Origin: Mesorhizobium qingshengii
GTDB lineage: Bacteria; Pseudomonadota; Alphaproteobacteria; Rhizobiales; Rhizobiaceae
DNA length: 64,000 bases
Assembly (NCBI RefSeq): GCF_027563465.1
Contig: NZ_JAPFQA010000008.1
Location: 173,190-237,189 of the forward strand
Reading direction: 5' to 3'
In this document: one piece after another, positions 56,519-63,998 of the stretch
Numbering within the stretch: the first letter of the stretch is position 1
Layout of the letters: the number at the start of each line of letters is the position of its first letter
Translations under genes and position numbers: made by a program
The notes under the pieces: model-generated
Database searches by the model: none
Seen by the model: only the letters and a program-made list of their open reading frames with translations
What the model was told of the DNA's origin: nothing

Positions 56519-57675
56519 CGGGTGGCTCCCGAGCGCGGATCAAGAGGCGGATTCGGGGCTTCGGAGACGCTGGTTGCCGTGCTGCTGCCGTCAGAAACCG
56601 ATGGCGCATTCGAGGTCTTGTCGGTGTCTATGCTGCGTGCGTCGCTGGTTCGTCGGATGAGCCTCTGCACATAGCGCGCGCGCTCTTCAAAGTTAGAATC
56701 TGGGTTAGACTCTAAGTTAAGGGCGCGATTTCGGCTTTGCTTTCCGAGGGTTAGAGCCTGTTTGGGTTCCTGATAGCACGAGCCTGCGGTTCCCGATGGC
56801 ACGATAGTTCCGGTTCCTGATAGCACGAGGCCGTCCACAGGCCTTCCACGGGAGGCGATCCGCTCGAAGGCGAGCAGCGTCCGGCCGCCCATCTCCACTT
56901 CGAGGAAGACCGTGTAGCCGGGCAGCGGCTGGCGGCGGATGATGTCGCGCAGCTCGAAGGCAAAGCGCTTGTAGGGCGACAGGCTGCCGGATTTCAGGTG
57001 AAGGTGACGGAAGTCGAAGCGCCAGCCGTCGCGCTGGCGTCCGCCATGCTTGCGCACCAGCCGATAGAGCCAGCGCTCCAGCCCGCCAGTCAGGTCGAAA
57101 TAGGCGCGATCGATCGTCAGCACGAGCGCGTCATCGAGGACTGCCTGGTAAAACCAGTCGGGGACGATCAACTCGACCCCCGCGGGTTTGCCATGGCGAT
57201 CGATGCGTTCCTGCCACTCGTTGATCCATGAGAAGCGGTGACGCCGGCCTTCGGCGGGCTGACGGATCGTCGTCGAGACGGTGGTCGACTGCAGCCGGTC
57301 AAGCGCCGCCTTCAGGCGTTGATAGTCGCGCAGGCTCTTGCCTCGGCCGACGAAGGTGAGGATCTCATAGGGCGTGGCGGCCATCAGGCGCGAGGTGCGA
57401 AGCCCGGCGTCGCGCGCCTCGACGATCTGGCTCGCGGCCCAGATCAGGATGTCGGCATCCCAGATGGTCGCCATCCCATGATCGGGTACGGCTTCGACCC
57501 GGATCGTGACGTTGCCCGCGGCAAAATCGATCGGGGTGACACGATGGGTCTTGGAAAGGGAGAAGAACGGATAGGCCATGAGATCCTGCGCGTCTCGTGG
57601 GGCGAAGTCGCCAGGCAGCGCCCGGAACAGGTCGAGTTGCCCGCGCTCCGAAAGGGATTGGTTTCGCGAAACCAT
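56515..57675 (-). CDS. Replication initiator protein A-like protein
   Basis: The start at 57675 (MVSRNQSLSERGQLDLFRAL) is chosen over an in-frame start at 57804, which would overlap the excisionase gene. The 386-aa product has PYEILTFVGRGKSLRDYQRL and SINEWQERIDR-like sequences of the RepA-type initiator family, with winged-helix segments. On an ICE it may allow limited plasmid-like replication after excision. The C-terminal 80 residues are Ser/Asn-rich and variable. Confidence 0.85.
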   Translation of the reverse strand: MVSRNQSLSERGQLDLFRALPGDFAPRDAQDLMAYPFFSLSKTHRVTPIDFAAGNVTIRVEAVPDHGMATIWDADILIWAASQIVEARDAGLRTSRLMAATPYEILTFVGRGKSLRDYQRLKAALDRLQSTTVSTTIRQPAEGRRHRFSWINEWQERIDRHGKPAGVELIVPDWFYQAVLDDALVLTIDRAYFDLTGGLERWLYRLVRKHGGRQRDGWRFDFRHLHLKSGSLSPYKRFAFELRDIIRRQPLPGYTVFLEVEMGGRTLLAFERIASRGRPVDGLVLSGTGTIVPSGTAGSCYQEPKQALTLGKQSRNRALNLESNPDSNFEERARYVQRLIRRTSDARSIDTDKTSNAPSVSDGSSTATSVSEAPNPPLDPRSGATR

Positions 57676-57692
57676 TTGAAATCCGCGCGCGG

Positions 57693-57974
57693 TCAGCGTG
57701 CGTATCGTCCGCCATGCGCCGGCGGCGTCGGTGTGTGACGCTTGGCCGGCAGGACCGATCCACGCGGATCGGATGTAGAGGTGACAGCGCCGCGTTCGGC
57801 CCAAGCCTGAAGATCGTCGACGGCATAGACGACACGGCCGCCGAGCTTGCGGTAGGAAGGGCCAGTGCCATAGGTACGGTGCTTTTCGAGCGTGCGGGCG
57901 GACAGGCTGAGGAAATCCGCGGCTTCCTTGGTGCGCAGGAAGCGCGGCGGCAAAACGGCGATATCGGGTCGCAT
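57693..57974 (-). CDS. RdfS-like recombination directionality factor (AlpA-type helix-turn-helix)
   Basis: This 93-aa protein has the excisionase-type winged helix: PRFLRTKEAADFLSLSARTL, then THGTGPSYRKLGGRV-like TYGTGPSYRKLGGRVVYAVD and DLQAWAERG. RdfS of the Mesorhizobium symbiosis ICE has this form and drives excision with the integrase. The position downstream of the FseA-like genes and upstream of repA/traF/relaxase matches that element. The 141-bp leader (57975-58115) probably holds its activated promoter. Confidence 0.85.
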   Translation of the reverse strand: MRPDIAVLPPRFLRTKEAADFLSLSARTLEKHRTYGTGPSYRKLGGRVVYAVDDLQAWAERGAVTSTSDPRGSVLPAKRHTPTPPAHGGRYAR

Positions 57975-58115
57975 GGATCGGGCCTCCGTGGGGTTTTGGA
58001 CGGCCGCTGGCGTTCAGCGGTGGACGGCGACCACGGTGGCGGAGAATGGGCTTCGCAAGGGATGGGGAAGTTGAGGGAGGCTAAAATCCCACCCCCTCGT
58101 CCGGGGCCAGAACCG

Positions 58116-58670
58116 CTACGGTCGACGGCGATGACGCAGGATCTGCAAATAGCCGCCGCCGATCATGGCGGTGGCGCCTTCGACGAGACCGATCACCGCA
58201 TCGCGCAGCGCGGACGTTTTCCAAGGATCGGCGGCGACGCGCTTAAACCCGTAAAGGGCGACGGCAATGTCGCGGTAGCTCGCGCCATTCGAGTGGCCGT
58301 CAGCGGCCTGTATCATCAGTCGAAAGCGGCGGCGCTGCTGCGGGGTCATCCGCGTGTCCGAAGGTGTGGGGCGCTCCTGCCAGGAACGCCAGAAACGGGT
58401 GAGTGCTTCGATCCGTCCCAACGTCTCTGCATCCAAAGGGATCAACGCCGCCAAAGGGCCGTGCGGCTCACTACCGGGCAGAAGCAGAAGTTGGGTGGAG
58501 ACACCTGCACTGTGGACGATGTGACGTCCTTCCGGGGTGTTGTGGACCGCCCCCAGACCGGTCAAAGGCGCCGATCGCAACGACGACAGGAATTCCGGCG
58601 CCGGCACGAGGGAAACCACGGCTGGATCGACGTCAGGCGCCCACAGAACGTCTTGCGCCAAGGCGGACAA
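58116..58670 (-). CDS. DUF2285 protein, C-terminal half of an FseA-like activator
   Basis: The frame carries DUF2285: RRRFRLMIQAADGHSNGASY, RDIAVALYGFKRVAADPWKT and a C-terminal IGLVEGATAMIGGGYLQILR. The only start is TTG at 58670, without a ribosome site. Upstream of that codon the same frame continues in family-like sequence (FPARPDLSAL), overlapping the preceding DUF6499 gene. It is best read as the downstream part of one protein made by +1 frameshifting (about 254 aa). In ICEMlSymR7A the equivalent fusion, FseA, activates rdfS. Confidence 0.8.
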   Translation of the reverse strand: MSALAQDVLWAPDVDPAVVSLVPAPEFLSSLRSAPLTGLGAVHNTPEGRHIVHSAGVSTQLLLLPGSEPHGPLAALIPLDAETLGRIEALTRFWRSWQERPTPSDTRMTPQQRRRFRLMIQAADGHSNGASYRDIAVALYGFKRVAADPWKTSALRDAVIGLVEGATAMIGGGYLQILRHRRRP

Positions 58671-58881
58671 ATCCGGCCTGGCCGGGAAATCGTAACCCCC
58701 ACAGCCGCTGTGTCTCAGGGTGGAAGGGTGCTTTTTCGGCTCTTGTGGTCAGGAGCGCTTGGTAGTGCCGCTGATAGGGTTCGTGACGCCGCAGGCACTC
58801 CCAGGCGAGCCCTTCGATGGGTAATGTATCGAAATAATCATAGCTGGCATTGTCTCGCCAATGCGACGTATCCGGCCTCAT
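58633..58881 (-). CDS. DUF6499 protein, N-terminal half of an FseA-like activator
   Basis: This 82-codon frame starts MRPDTSHWRDNASYDYFDTL and has the DUF6499 pattern (WRD, AYDYxD, LAWECLRRHEPYQRHY). It ends in a divergent tail (GQAGFVRLGARRSVGA) out of frame with the expected continuation, which is in the +1 frame. Alone it gives the short product; with frameshifting at 58681-58689 it is fused to the DUF2285 half. Confidence 0.8.
   Translation of the reverse strand: MRPDTSHWRDNASYDYFDTLPIEGLAWECLRRHEPYQRHYQALLTTRAEKAPFHPETQRLWGLRFPGQAGFVRLGARRSVGA
58681..58689 (-). other. Candidate +1 programmed frameshift site TTT-CCC-GGC
   Basis: In the DUF6499 frame the codons are TTT-CCC-GGC (F65, P66). 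A +1 slip at CCC makes the next codons CCG-GCC-AGG, giving the family-consistent join LRF-PARPDLSALAQDV. No other place in the overlap gives as good a join. Confidence 0.6.
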
Positions 58882-58963
58882 CCAAGAGCTCCTCGCAAGA
58901 AACGCGTAGACCCCGCCTCAAAACAATTCCGGGTTGTGGCGATTGGCGGAAGACCCTCGCCGG

Positions 58964-58993
58964 GCATCGGGTGATGCCGTTTCGGCATCACCC
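58964..58993. repeat. Hairpin-forming element, copy A (upstream of the FseA-like gene)
   Basis: A 12-bp perfect stem with a TTT loop covers CGGGTGATGCCG and its complement (58968-58994). The 30-bp core starting GCATCGGGTGATGC matches copy B at 24 of 30 positions. It lies 82 bp upstream of the DUF6499 start. Confidence 0.75.
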
Positions 58994-59015
58994 GGGAACC
59001 ACAGGAGCGGTGGTG

Positions 59016-59276
59016 CTAGTTGCCGGGTTGACGCAAGAGATGGCGGTAGCCAGCACGCGCCATCCAGCGCGCTCGCGCCAGATGGCTGTCATGGATACGC
59101 CGGGCGCGTTGTGGCTCCTTCGTCAGGTCGATCCCGAAGAGAATTTCGACCACCTCGCGCCAGTCCGCGCCGTCGTCGGCGGCGTCAAGCAGGCGCACAT
59201 AGAGCTTGACGTGTTCCCGATCGTATTCGGTGAGTTCGTCACCGGTCGGCGCGGTTTCGTCAAACGGCTCGATCAT
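59016..59276 (-). CDS. QseM-like antiactivator, small DUF2285-type protein
   Basis: This 86-aa protein has YDREHVKLYVRLLDAADDGA, DWREVVEILFGIDL and RARRIHDSHLARARWMARAG, the small helical protein found upstream of fseA-like genes in ICEs. In ICEMlSymR7A, QseM of this size binds FseA and TraR and keeps the element quiet. Identification is by size, composition and position next to the FseA-like frames; hence moderate confidence. Confidence 0.68.
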   Translation of the reverse strand: MIEPFDETAPTGDELTEYDREHVKLYVRLLDAADDGADWREVVEILFGIDLTKEPQRARRIHDSHLARARWMARAGYRHLLRQPGN

Positions 59277-59352
59277 CGCTTGCCCTCCTCTTCACCAGAG
59301 TGAAAACTTGCATTCTATAGAAACAACAGCACCGACGGAGGATGGTTGATCA

Positions 59353-59382
59353 GCATCAGGCGATGCGGTTTCAGCATCGCTC
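59353..59382. repeat. Hairpin-forming element, copy B (upstream of the QseM-like gene)
   Basis: GCGATGC and GCATCGC pair around a 7-nt loop. Compared with copy A, a T-A pair of the stem is replaced by C-G, a compensatory change. It lies 76 bp upstream of the QseM-like start. Confidence 0.75.
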
Positions 59383-59420
59383 TCGGCTCGAGTGAACCGG
59401 ACCGGCCGTCCGCGGAAGAA

Positions 59421-59444
59421 GGCCCCGGCCTTCCGGCCGGGGCC
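59421..59444 (-). terminator. Strong hairpin after the second DUF736 gene
   Basis: GGCCCCGGCC and GGCCGGGGCC pair perfectly around TTCC, 11 bp after the DUF736 stop on the minus strand. The following TTCTTCC is only weakly T-rich, so termination is likely but not certain. Confidence 0.5.
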
Positions 59445-59455
59445 TGCGCGGGTCC

Positions 59456-59782
59456 TTAGTCGCCCCGCCGCGCGTTCGGGCGGGACCAGATGAGCGAGAA
59501 GCCCTCACCTTCCTCATCGTCAAAGAGGTTGGCGTAGATCGGGGCGTTGAAGCTCGGATCGTCGAGCTTGAGACCGAGGTAGTCGCGGCCCTCGTTGGAG
59601 GTCTTCGACCAGGCGGCGCCGATCTCGGCGCGACCGACCAGCACCCGGTGGCTGGGAGCGTTCTCGCCAGTGGCGCGGGTGTCTGGGACGATGCGCACGT
59701 TCTTGGCCTGGACGCTGAGGGTGACGATTTCACCGGTGAACTCGTTCGAGGCGGACTTCTTGAAGGTGCCGATGGTAGCCAT
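59456..59782 (-). CDS. DUF736 protein, second copy
   Basis: The start at 59782 (MATIGTFKKSASNEFTGEIV) is the family's usual N-terminus; the frame extends upstream without supporting similarity. The 108-aa product ends LDDPSFNAPIYANLFDDEEG and SLIWSRPNARRGD. It is clearly a paralogue of the protein at 55082-55417. Function unknown. Confidence 0.92.
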   Translation of the reverse strand: MATIGTFKKSASNEFTGEIVTLSVQAKNVRIVPDTRATGENAPSHRVLVGRAEIGAAWSKTSNEGRDYLGLKLDDPSFNAPIYANLFDDEEGEGFSLIWSRPNARRGD

Positions 59783-60397
59783 TGTAAGTCTCCATTTTCT
59801 GTTCCCGAGCCCGCACCATGCGGCCTCGATGGCGATCACTTGGCCGGAGGCGAGCGACGACGCATCGCTTGCGACCGGAGCAACGCGGAGGACGGCGCAG
59901 GAACGACTTTCTTGTCTCGCGAGGAATGGCGGCGCTCGGGGTCCCCATGCGCTTGCGGCATGGGGTGGGAGCCGGCAGGGGAAGAAAGTCGAGACGCGCC
60001 GTTGCGGCTCAGGCGGTCGAGGCTTCAGCCGTCCTTCGGGCAGATCAGCCAATTGAAGAGGCCGTTTGGAGCGCTCTTGGGACAGATTGGCAACGGAGAC
60101 GGTGGCGTCCAACGCGCCTCCAGCAGATCGCTACGAGTTCACTGGCGTCGTCCACGCATGCCAGGCATCGGATCCCGCGCACCTCCAACGACGCGGCGAC
60201 CGGTCGCGCTGCCGTCCTGCCACCGACTGGTCGGCCTGCCTTGCGGGGTCGACCGAAGAAAGTCCAAGTCCACAAACGAGGCCGCGCCGGGACTGCCCAA
60301 TGCTCGATCATTGACATGCAACCCGATTGCTCCAACCACCGATGATGAGGAAGCTAGGCCTTCGTCGGTCTGGTCCACCCGCCTCGCTCGCGCGGGT
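59783..60397. other. 615-bp intergenic region with a nested inverted repeat
   Basis: No open frame here has recognisable protein character. It contains an outer inverted repeat with 10-bp arms CGACTTTCTT (59904-59913) and AAGAAAGTCG (59982-59991) around an inner hairpin, CCCCATGC and GCATGGGG (59943-59965, 7-nt loop). It may be a structured RNA leader of the DUF736 gene, a small RNA or a transfer-related site. Confidence 0.5.
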
Positions 60398-60838
60398 TTA
60401 AGCTTGAACCATGTCCCTGCCGGATTGGTCGGCGGCGGCCATGCCCGCGACCCGCAGAAATGCCGTGACGCCGACGGCGACCGCGCCAATGACGGAAAAG
60501 ACAATCTGCCAGGTTTCCGAAGGCATCATGTGCTTCGCGATGCCATGGGTGGCATGGTAGCCGGCAACGATCGCGCGAGCGACGAAGACCAGCGCGATCG
60601 CCTGCTTCGCCCACATGGGGCGAACGAAGCCGAGGAGGATTCGGCCGACGCCGAGCGTCAACCCGGCTGCGAGAATGCCGACAAGGATCGCGCCAAGCCA
60701 GCCGGCGCCGGTGTTGAATGCCCATGTACTTGCGTTGACGCCGACGAACAACGGGAGGGCGACGATAGCAAGCGTGAAGAGCAACCAGCACAAGATGCCG
60801 ATGGCCGCGATGCAAAGGAGAATGCCGAGGATGATCAT
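60398..60838 (-). CDS. Integral membrane protein of the ICE, unknown function
   Basis: The start at 60838 (MIILGILLCIAAIGILCWLL) gives 146 aa with four hydrophobic helices (about 2-35, 42-66, 74-92 and 108-132). No motif is known to me. Similar small membrane proteins occur at this place in related elements. A longer frame to 60907 adds a non-hydrophobic, Gly/Arg-rich start without support. Confidence 0.65.
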   Translation of the reverse strand: MIILGILLCIAAIGILCWLLFTLAIVALPLFVGVNASTWAFNTGAGWLGAILVGILAAGLTLGVGRILLGFVRPMWAKQAIALVFVARAIVAGYHATHGIAKHMMPSETWQIVFSVIGAVAVGVTAFLRVAGMAAADQSGRDMVQA

Positions 60839-60973
60839 GGTGGTGTCTCCGAGAGAATAGCTCTGGCGATTGCGCCTTCCACCACCACCTGGCGCAGTGC
60901 ACAGCATAGCAAAGGAAAAGCGCGGGCGAAACCCGCCGGTGTTCTTGCATCGCCAGGCGCGATGTCCGCCCCG

Positions 60974-61141
60974 TCATGGGGCGAACGGGTCGATTTCGCC
61001 GATGATGGCGGTGTCGTCGCCGTCATACTCGTTTGCCGGCACGACCGAGAGAGTGCCGTCGCCAGCACGAAAGATGACGATGGTGACCATGAGGGTGGCG
61101 GCGAGGCTGAAGGCGAAGGCATGTGCGTCGGCGAAGGACAT
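60974..61141 (-). CDS. Small single-helix membrane protein
   Basis: The start at 61141 (MSFADAHAFAFSLAATLMVT) follows AGGAG. The 55-aa product has one N-terminal helix (about 8-24) and an acidic tail (ANEYDGDDTAIIGEIDPFAP). Unknown function. Confidence 0.5.
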   Translation of the reverse strand: MSFADAHAFAFSLAATLMVTIVIFRAGDGTLSVVPANEYDGDDTAIIGEIDPFAP

Positions 61142-61216
61142 CGACCCGGCTCCTGTTTGAAGCGGAGGACCCTCCCCCGCTGACAGGCGCCCGATGTGTT
61201 CGGCCGATGGCCGCAA

Positions 61217-61339
61217 TCACCGCGAAGGCGAAGCCGGAGCGGCGGCACGCTTCGCGTAGTCCGACCCCTTGCGGGTTGATGGCTTCAGGCCATCGGCTGG
61301 ACCAAGGATCAGCGCAATGGATCGCGGGGGTGCGGTCAT
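61217..61339 (-). CDS. Possible 40-aa protein
   Basis: This frame (MTAPPRSIALILGPADGLKP) starts 7 bp after the upstream gene's stop and has a basic C-terminus. It is too short for a firm call; it is listed because of its position and ordinary codon use. Confidence 0.3.
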   Translation of the reverse strand: MTAPPRSIALILGPADGLKPSTRKGSDYAKRAAAPASPSR

Positions 61340-61346
61340 CTTCAAG

Positions 61347-61802
61347 TCAGGAGCAGCGGGCGCTGTTGACGCGACGCTCTTGCTCCAGGAGCGTCTGAGC
61401 GAGCTGCCGCGCGATGTGGCGGGCGTCGAGGGAGAAACCGGACGGCCATGATCGCGACGGATCCCGTTGGAAGCCGCCTCGCTGAAAATGAGGATGAAGC
61501 TGGGCGATGACGCTGTGCAGTCGCGGTGGCAGGTCCAATCCAGCTCTCTCGGCGTAACGAGCCGCCTTATCGAGATCGTGCCCGATATTGCGGCGGTTCC
61601 AGTGATCATCGGTCGCAACTCTGAGAAGATGCGACTTCAGGAGCAATTCAATGGCGATGGCGATGGCGTGAAGGGCCGCATTGTCCCTGTCTCGATCCGC
61701 CGCCCAGTCAGCGCCATCAAGGTGGACGGCGGCATTGCGCAAGAAGGTGTCGGCAAGCGTGATGTCCGGCGTGAAGCTTTCGGGAAAGGATACGAGCGAC
61801 AT
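61347..61802 (-). CDS. HEPN-like hypothetical protein
   Basis: This 151-aa helical protein has NAAVHLDGADWAADRDRDNA, AIAIAIELLLKSHLLRVATD, and GHDLDKAARYAERAGLDLPP, a layout that resembles HEPN-type helical bundles (substrate-binding or RNase partners). The catalytic RxxxxH motif is not evident, so enzymatic function cannot be claimed. It lies in the ICE accessory region between small membrane proteins and the DUF2493 gene. Confidence 0.5.
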   Translation of the reverse strand: MSLVSFPESFTPDITLADTFLRNAAVHLDGADWAADRDRDNAALHAIAIAIELLLKSHLLRVATDDHWNRRNIGHDLDKAARYAERAGLDLPPRLHSVIAQLHPHFQRGGFQRDPSRSWPSGFSLDARHIARQLAQTLLEQERRVNSARCS

Positions 61803-61862
61803 GGCTTGAAGAATGCCGTGCCTCCCCGGCTATTTATAGGGGGGCTTAGGTTCCGACGGCGC

Positions 61863-62789
61863 TTACGCGCCGCCGTTGCCGAGCCGATAGACCGGGATGC
61901 CGAGCTTGCGGGCCTTGTCCGCGAGGTTCTCCTGAATGCCGGTGCCCGAGAAGATGACGACGCCGATCGGCATGACCGCCAACATCTGGTCGTTGCGCTT
62001 GAAGGGAGCGGCCTTGGCATGTTTGCTCCAGTCAGGCTTGAAGGCGACCTGCGGCACCTTGCGATGATCGGCCCAGCGAGCGGCGATCTTTTCGGCGCCT
62101 TTCGGTGATCCGCCGTGCAGCAGCACCATGTCGGGGTGCTTGGCGCGGATTTGGTCGAGCTTTGCCCAGATCAGCTCGTGATCGGCGGTATCGCCGCCGG
62201 AGAAGGCGATCCTGGGGCCGGCGGGTAACATGATTTCGGTTTCCGCGCGCCGCCTGGCCGCGAGGAAGTCGCGGCTATCGATCATTGCGGCGGTGAGATG
62301 GTGGTGGTTGACCATCGACCCCGTGCGGGGTCGCCAGGCCGAGCCGGTGTACTGATCGTAGTGGTCGGCGGCCTGGTCACGCATGAGCTCGAAGGCGTCG
62401 CGCCGTTCGATCATGGTCTGGCCCTGGGCGGTGAGTGTCTCGAGTTCAACCGCCTTGATCTCGCTGCCGTCCTGTTCGCGCTGCAGGCGGCGCTGGGCCT
62501 GCTCGTTGTCGTCCAGTTGCCGCTCGATCCGTTGTACAGCGCGGTGGAAGACATTGGTGACGGACCAGAGGAGGTCATCGAGGTCGGGTTCGAGGCGCGT
62601 GTCAGCGAAGGTGGCGATGAGGGCGTCAAAAATGTCGGCCACGGCTCCGGCCACTTGGTCACCAGCGGGGAGCGGTCGCGGATCTGGCTCGTCCGCATAG
62701 GGACGCCAGCCATAGAGCTGGAGTTCGGTGAGGATATGATCGGTCGGAGAAGCGGCGTGGTGCGGTTCGGTGTCGTCGTGCTCGCTCAT
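61863..62789 (-). CDS. DUF2493 domain protein
   Basis: The start at 62789 (MSEHDDTEPHHAASPTDHIL) is the last sensible Met; the frame is open further upstream across a structured intergenic region. The 308-aa product has a helical N-terminal half and a Rossmann-like C-terminal DUF2493/SLOG-like domain: RIAFSGGDTADHELIWAKLD, MVLLHGGSPKGAEKIAARWA, PIGVVIFSGTGIQENLADKA. Such domains bind nucleotides. The gene is common in ICEs and plasmids of this group; role unknown. Confidence 0.85.
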   Translation of the reverse strand: MSEHDDTEPHHAASPTDHILTELQLYGWRPYADEPDPRPLPAGDQVAGAVADIFDALIATFADTRLEPDLDDLLWSVTNVFHRAVQRIERQLDDNEQAQRRLQREQDGSEIKAVELETLTAQGQTMIERRDAFELMRDQAADHYDQYTGSAWRPRTGSMVNHHHLTAAMIDSRDFLAARRRAETEIMLPAGPRIAFSGGDTADHELIWAKLDQIRAKHPDMVLLHGGSPKGAEKIAARWADHRKVPQVAFKPDWSKHAKAAPFKRNDQMLAVMPIGVVIFSGTGIQENLADKARKLGIPVYRLGNGGA

Positions 62790-63127
62790 TGCGATGCTCC
62801 CGTCGGTTTGACCGCGACCCCCGCGGCCTTCATGGCGACGAGAGCCCACGGGCGGGACGGTCCGACACCCGCAGCGAAGCGGAGGGCCGGAGCGCAGCGG
62901 AGGATGGCGGCGGCCGGCTATTTTGCCTCGCGATGGAAAGGCGTCGCACCCTATCGCTGGCTTTCGCCAGCAATCGCGCGTCGCCGGAAAATAGTCGGCC
63001 GCCGCCATTGCCTGACCGGCACGACTGTGGGCCCGATCGCCCTCTTGAAGGCCGGGTCGCGGTTCTCTACCGGCGGGCTTCCATCCATGCGATGCGGCCA
63101 CCGTGCGCCGCACGCTTCCCCTCCGGC
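62790..63127. other. 338-bp intergenic region with a long inverted repeat
   Basis: Two 21-bp arms (62904-62924 and 62988-63008, one mismatch; GGCGGCGGCC core, then TATTTT) enclose CGCGAT/ATCGCG (62929-62934 and 62973-62978) and a GCTGGC-TTTC-GCCAGC hairpin (62956-62971). The nested order is that of a folded RNA or a cruciform. No protein-coding frame is credible here. Confidence 0.6.
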
Positions 63128-63946
63128 TCATGCCGCCTGTGTCAGATAGCGGTGACGATCCCTGCGCATGAGCTGGTCCGCAATCGAGGCTCGGAAAGCG
63201 GCCAGTCCGAAATGGCGGAGGTCTTCGTTGAAGTCCTCCGTCTCCGGCGACAGCACGACTGCCTCGATTCCGGCGTCCGTCGCGCGCTCGAGCAGGCTGT
63301 CTCGGGCACCGTCACCGGCCGGATCGTTGTCGCGGATGACATAGAGCCGCCGCAGGTTCGGAGGGAACAGGATGGCGGCAAGATGGGCTGCCGAGAGTGC
63401 CGCAGCCATCGCCATGTCGGGCAAGGCGCATCTGAGCGACAGCGTCGTCTCGATGCCTTCGCCTGCCGCCATGACGCTGCCGGGTACGCCGAAGCGGACG
63501 GCGTGACCGAGAAGGTCACCCATTGCCCGACGCGGTGTGTCGACGAGTGCCTTGCCGGCGCCGTCCGGTGCGAGCCAGGTGCGGTGCGCGCCGGTCAGAT
63601 GCCCATCCAGGTCGGTAACGGCGGCAATCATCGCCGGCCAGGTCTCCGTCGGTCCAGTATCGTCGGGCCGGTAGTAGCAGCGCGGATGGAACCGCAGCGA
63701 TCCGGTGCCGTACAAAGTCGTAACGCCGCGTCCACGCAAATACGTTTCCACGACGGTGCCGATGATGGGCTTCGACATGGCGACAAGTCGTCGGGCTGCT
63801 TCCCGAGAACCGGTGCGAGCCGGAGGCGGCTTCGTCGTCGGCCGTAGCTCGGACTCTCCATCCGGCATGGCGAGGAAGGCGCGTGCCTGGTCAGCTACCT
63901 CCTTGAAGTCGGCTAGCCCGAGGGATTCACGGATGACATCGAGCAA
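63128..63946 (-). CDS. Toprim-domain protein, 5' end missing or replaced
   Basis: The 272-residue product has a C-terminal toprim fold: AAGEGIETTLSLRCALPDMA (Glu) and LRRLYVIRDNDPAGDGARD (DxD). The start is uncertain. Upstream of the TTG at 63946 the frame continues with family-like TDAATGEHGDLLDVIRESLG until an in-frame TGA at 63989-63991. Related proteins have an additional N-terminal zinc-binding part, so the gene appears cut off near 63975. It is probably a primase-like or DNA-handling protein. Confidence 0.7.
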   Translation of the reverse strand: MLDVIRESLGLADFKEVADQARAFLAMPDGESELRPTTKPPPARTGSREAARRLVAMSKPIIGTVVETYLRGRGVTTLYGTGSLRFHPRCYYRPDDTGPTETWPAMIAAVTDLDGHLTGAHRTWLAPDGAGKALVDTPRRAMGDLLGHAVRFGVPGSVMAAGEGIETTLSLRCALPDMAMAAALSAAHLAAILFPPNLRRLYVIRDNDPAGDGARDSLLERATDAGIEAVVLSPETEDFNEDLRHFGLAAFRASIADQLMRRDRHRYLTQAA

Positions 63947-63976
63947 ATCGCCATGCTCGCCGGTGGCGGCGTCGGT

Positions 63977-63998
63977 CTTATGTGCAGTTCAACATAAG
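63977..63998. repeat. Short palindrome at the broken 5' end of the toprim gene
   Basis: CTTATGT and ACATAAG are 7-bp arms around an 8-bp spacer. The place coincides with the loss of family similarity in the toprim gene, so it may be the end of an inserted element or a recombination site continuing beyond the window. Confidence 0.35.

Noticed and set aside
58116..58670. DUF2285 frame as an independent gene
   Set aside because: Its only start is a TTG without a ribosome site, and family similarity continues upstream of it into the overlapping frame.
57597..61183. Long plus-strand frames of over 500 codons across the regulatory region
   Set aside because: They cross several conserved minus-strand genes and intergenic regions, and have Arg/Gly-rich, non-protein-like composition.
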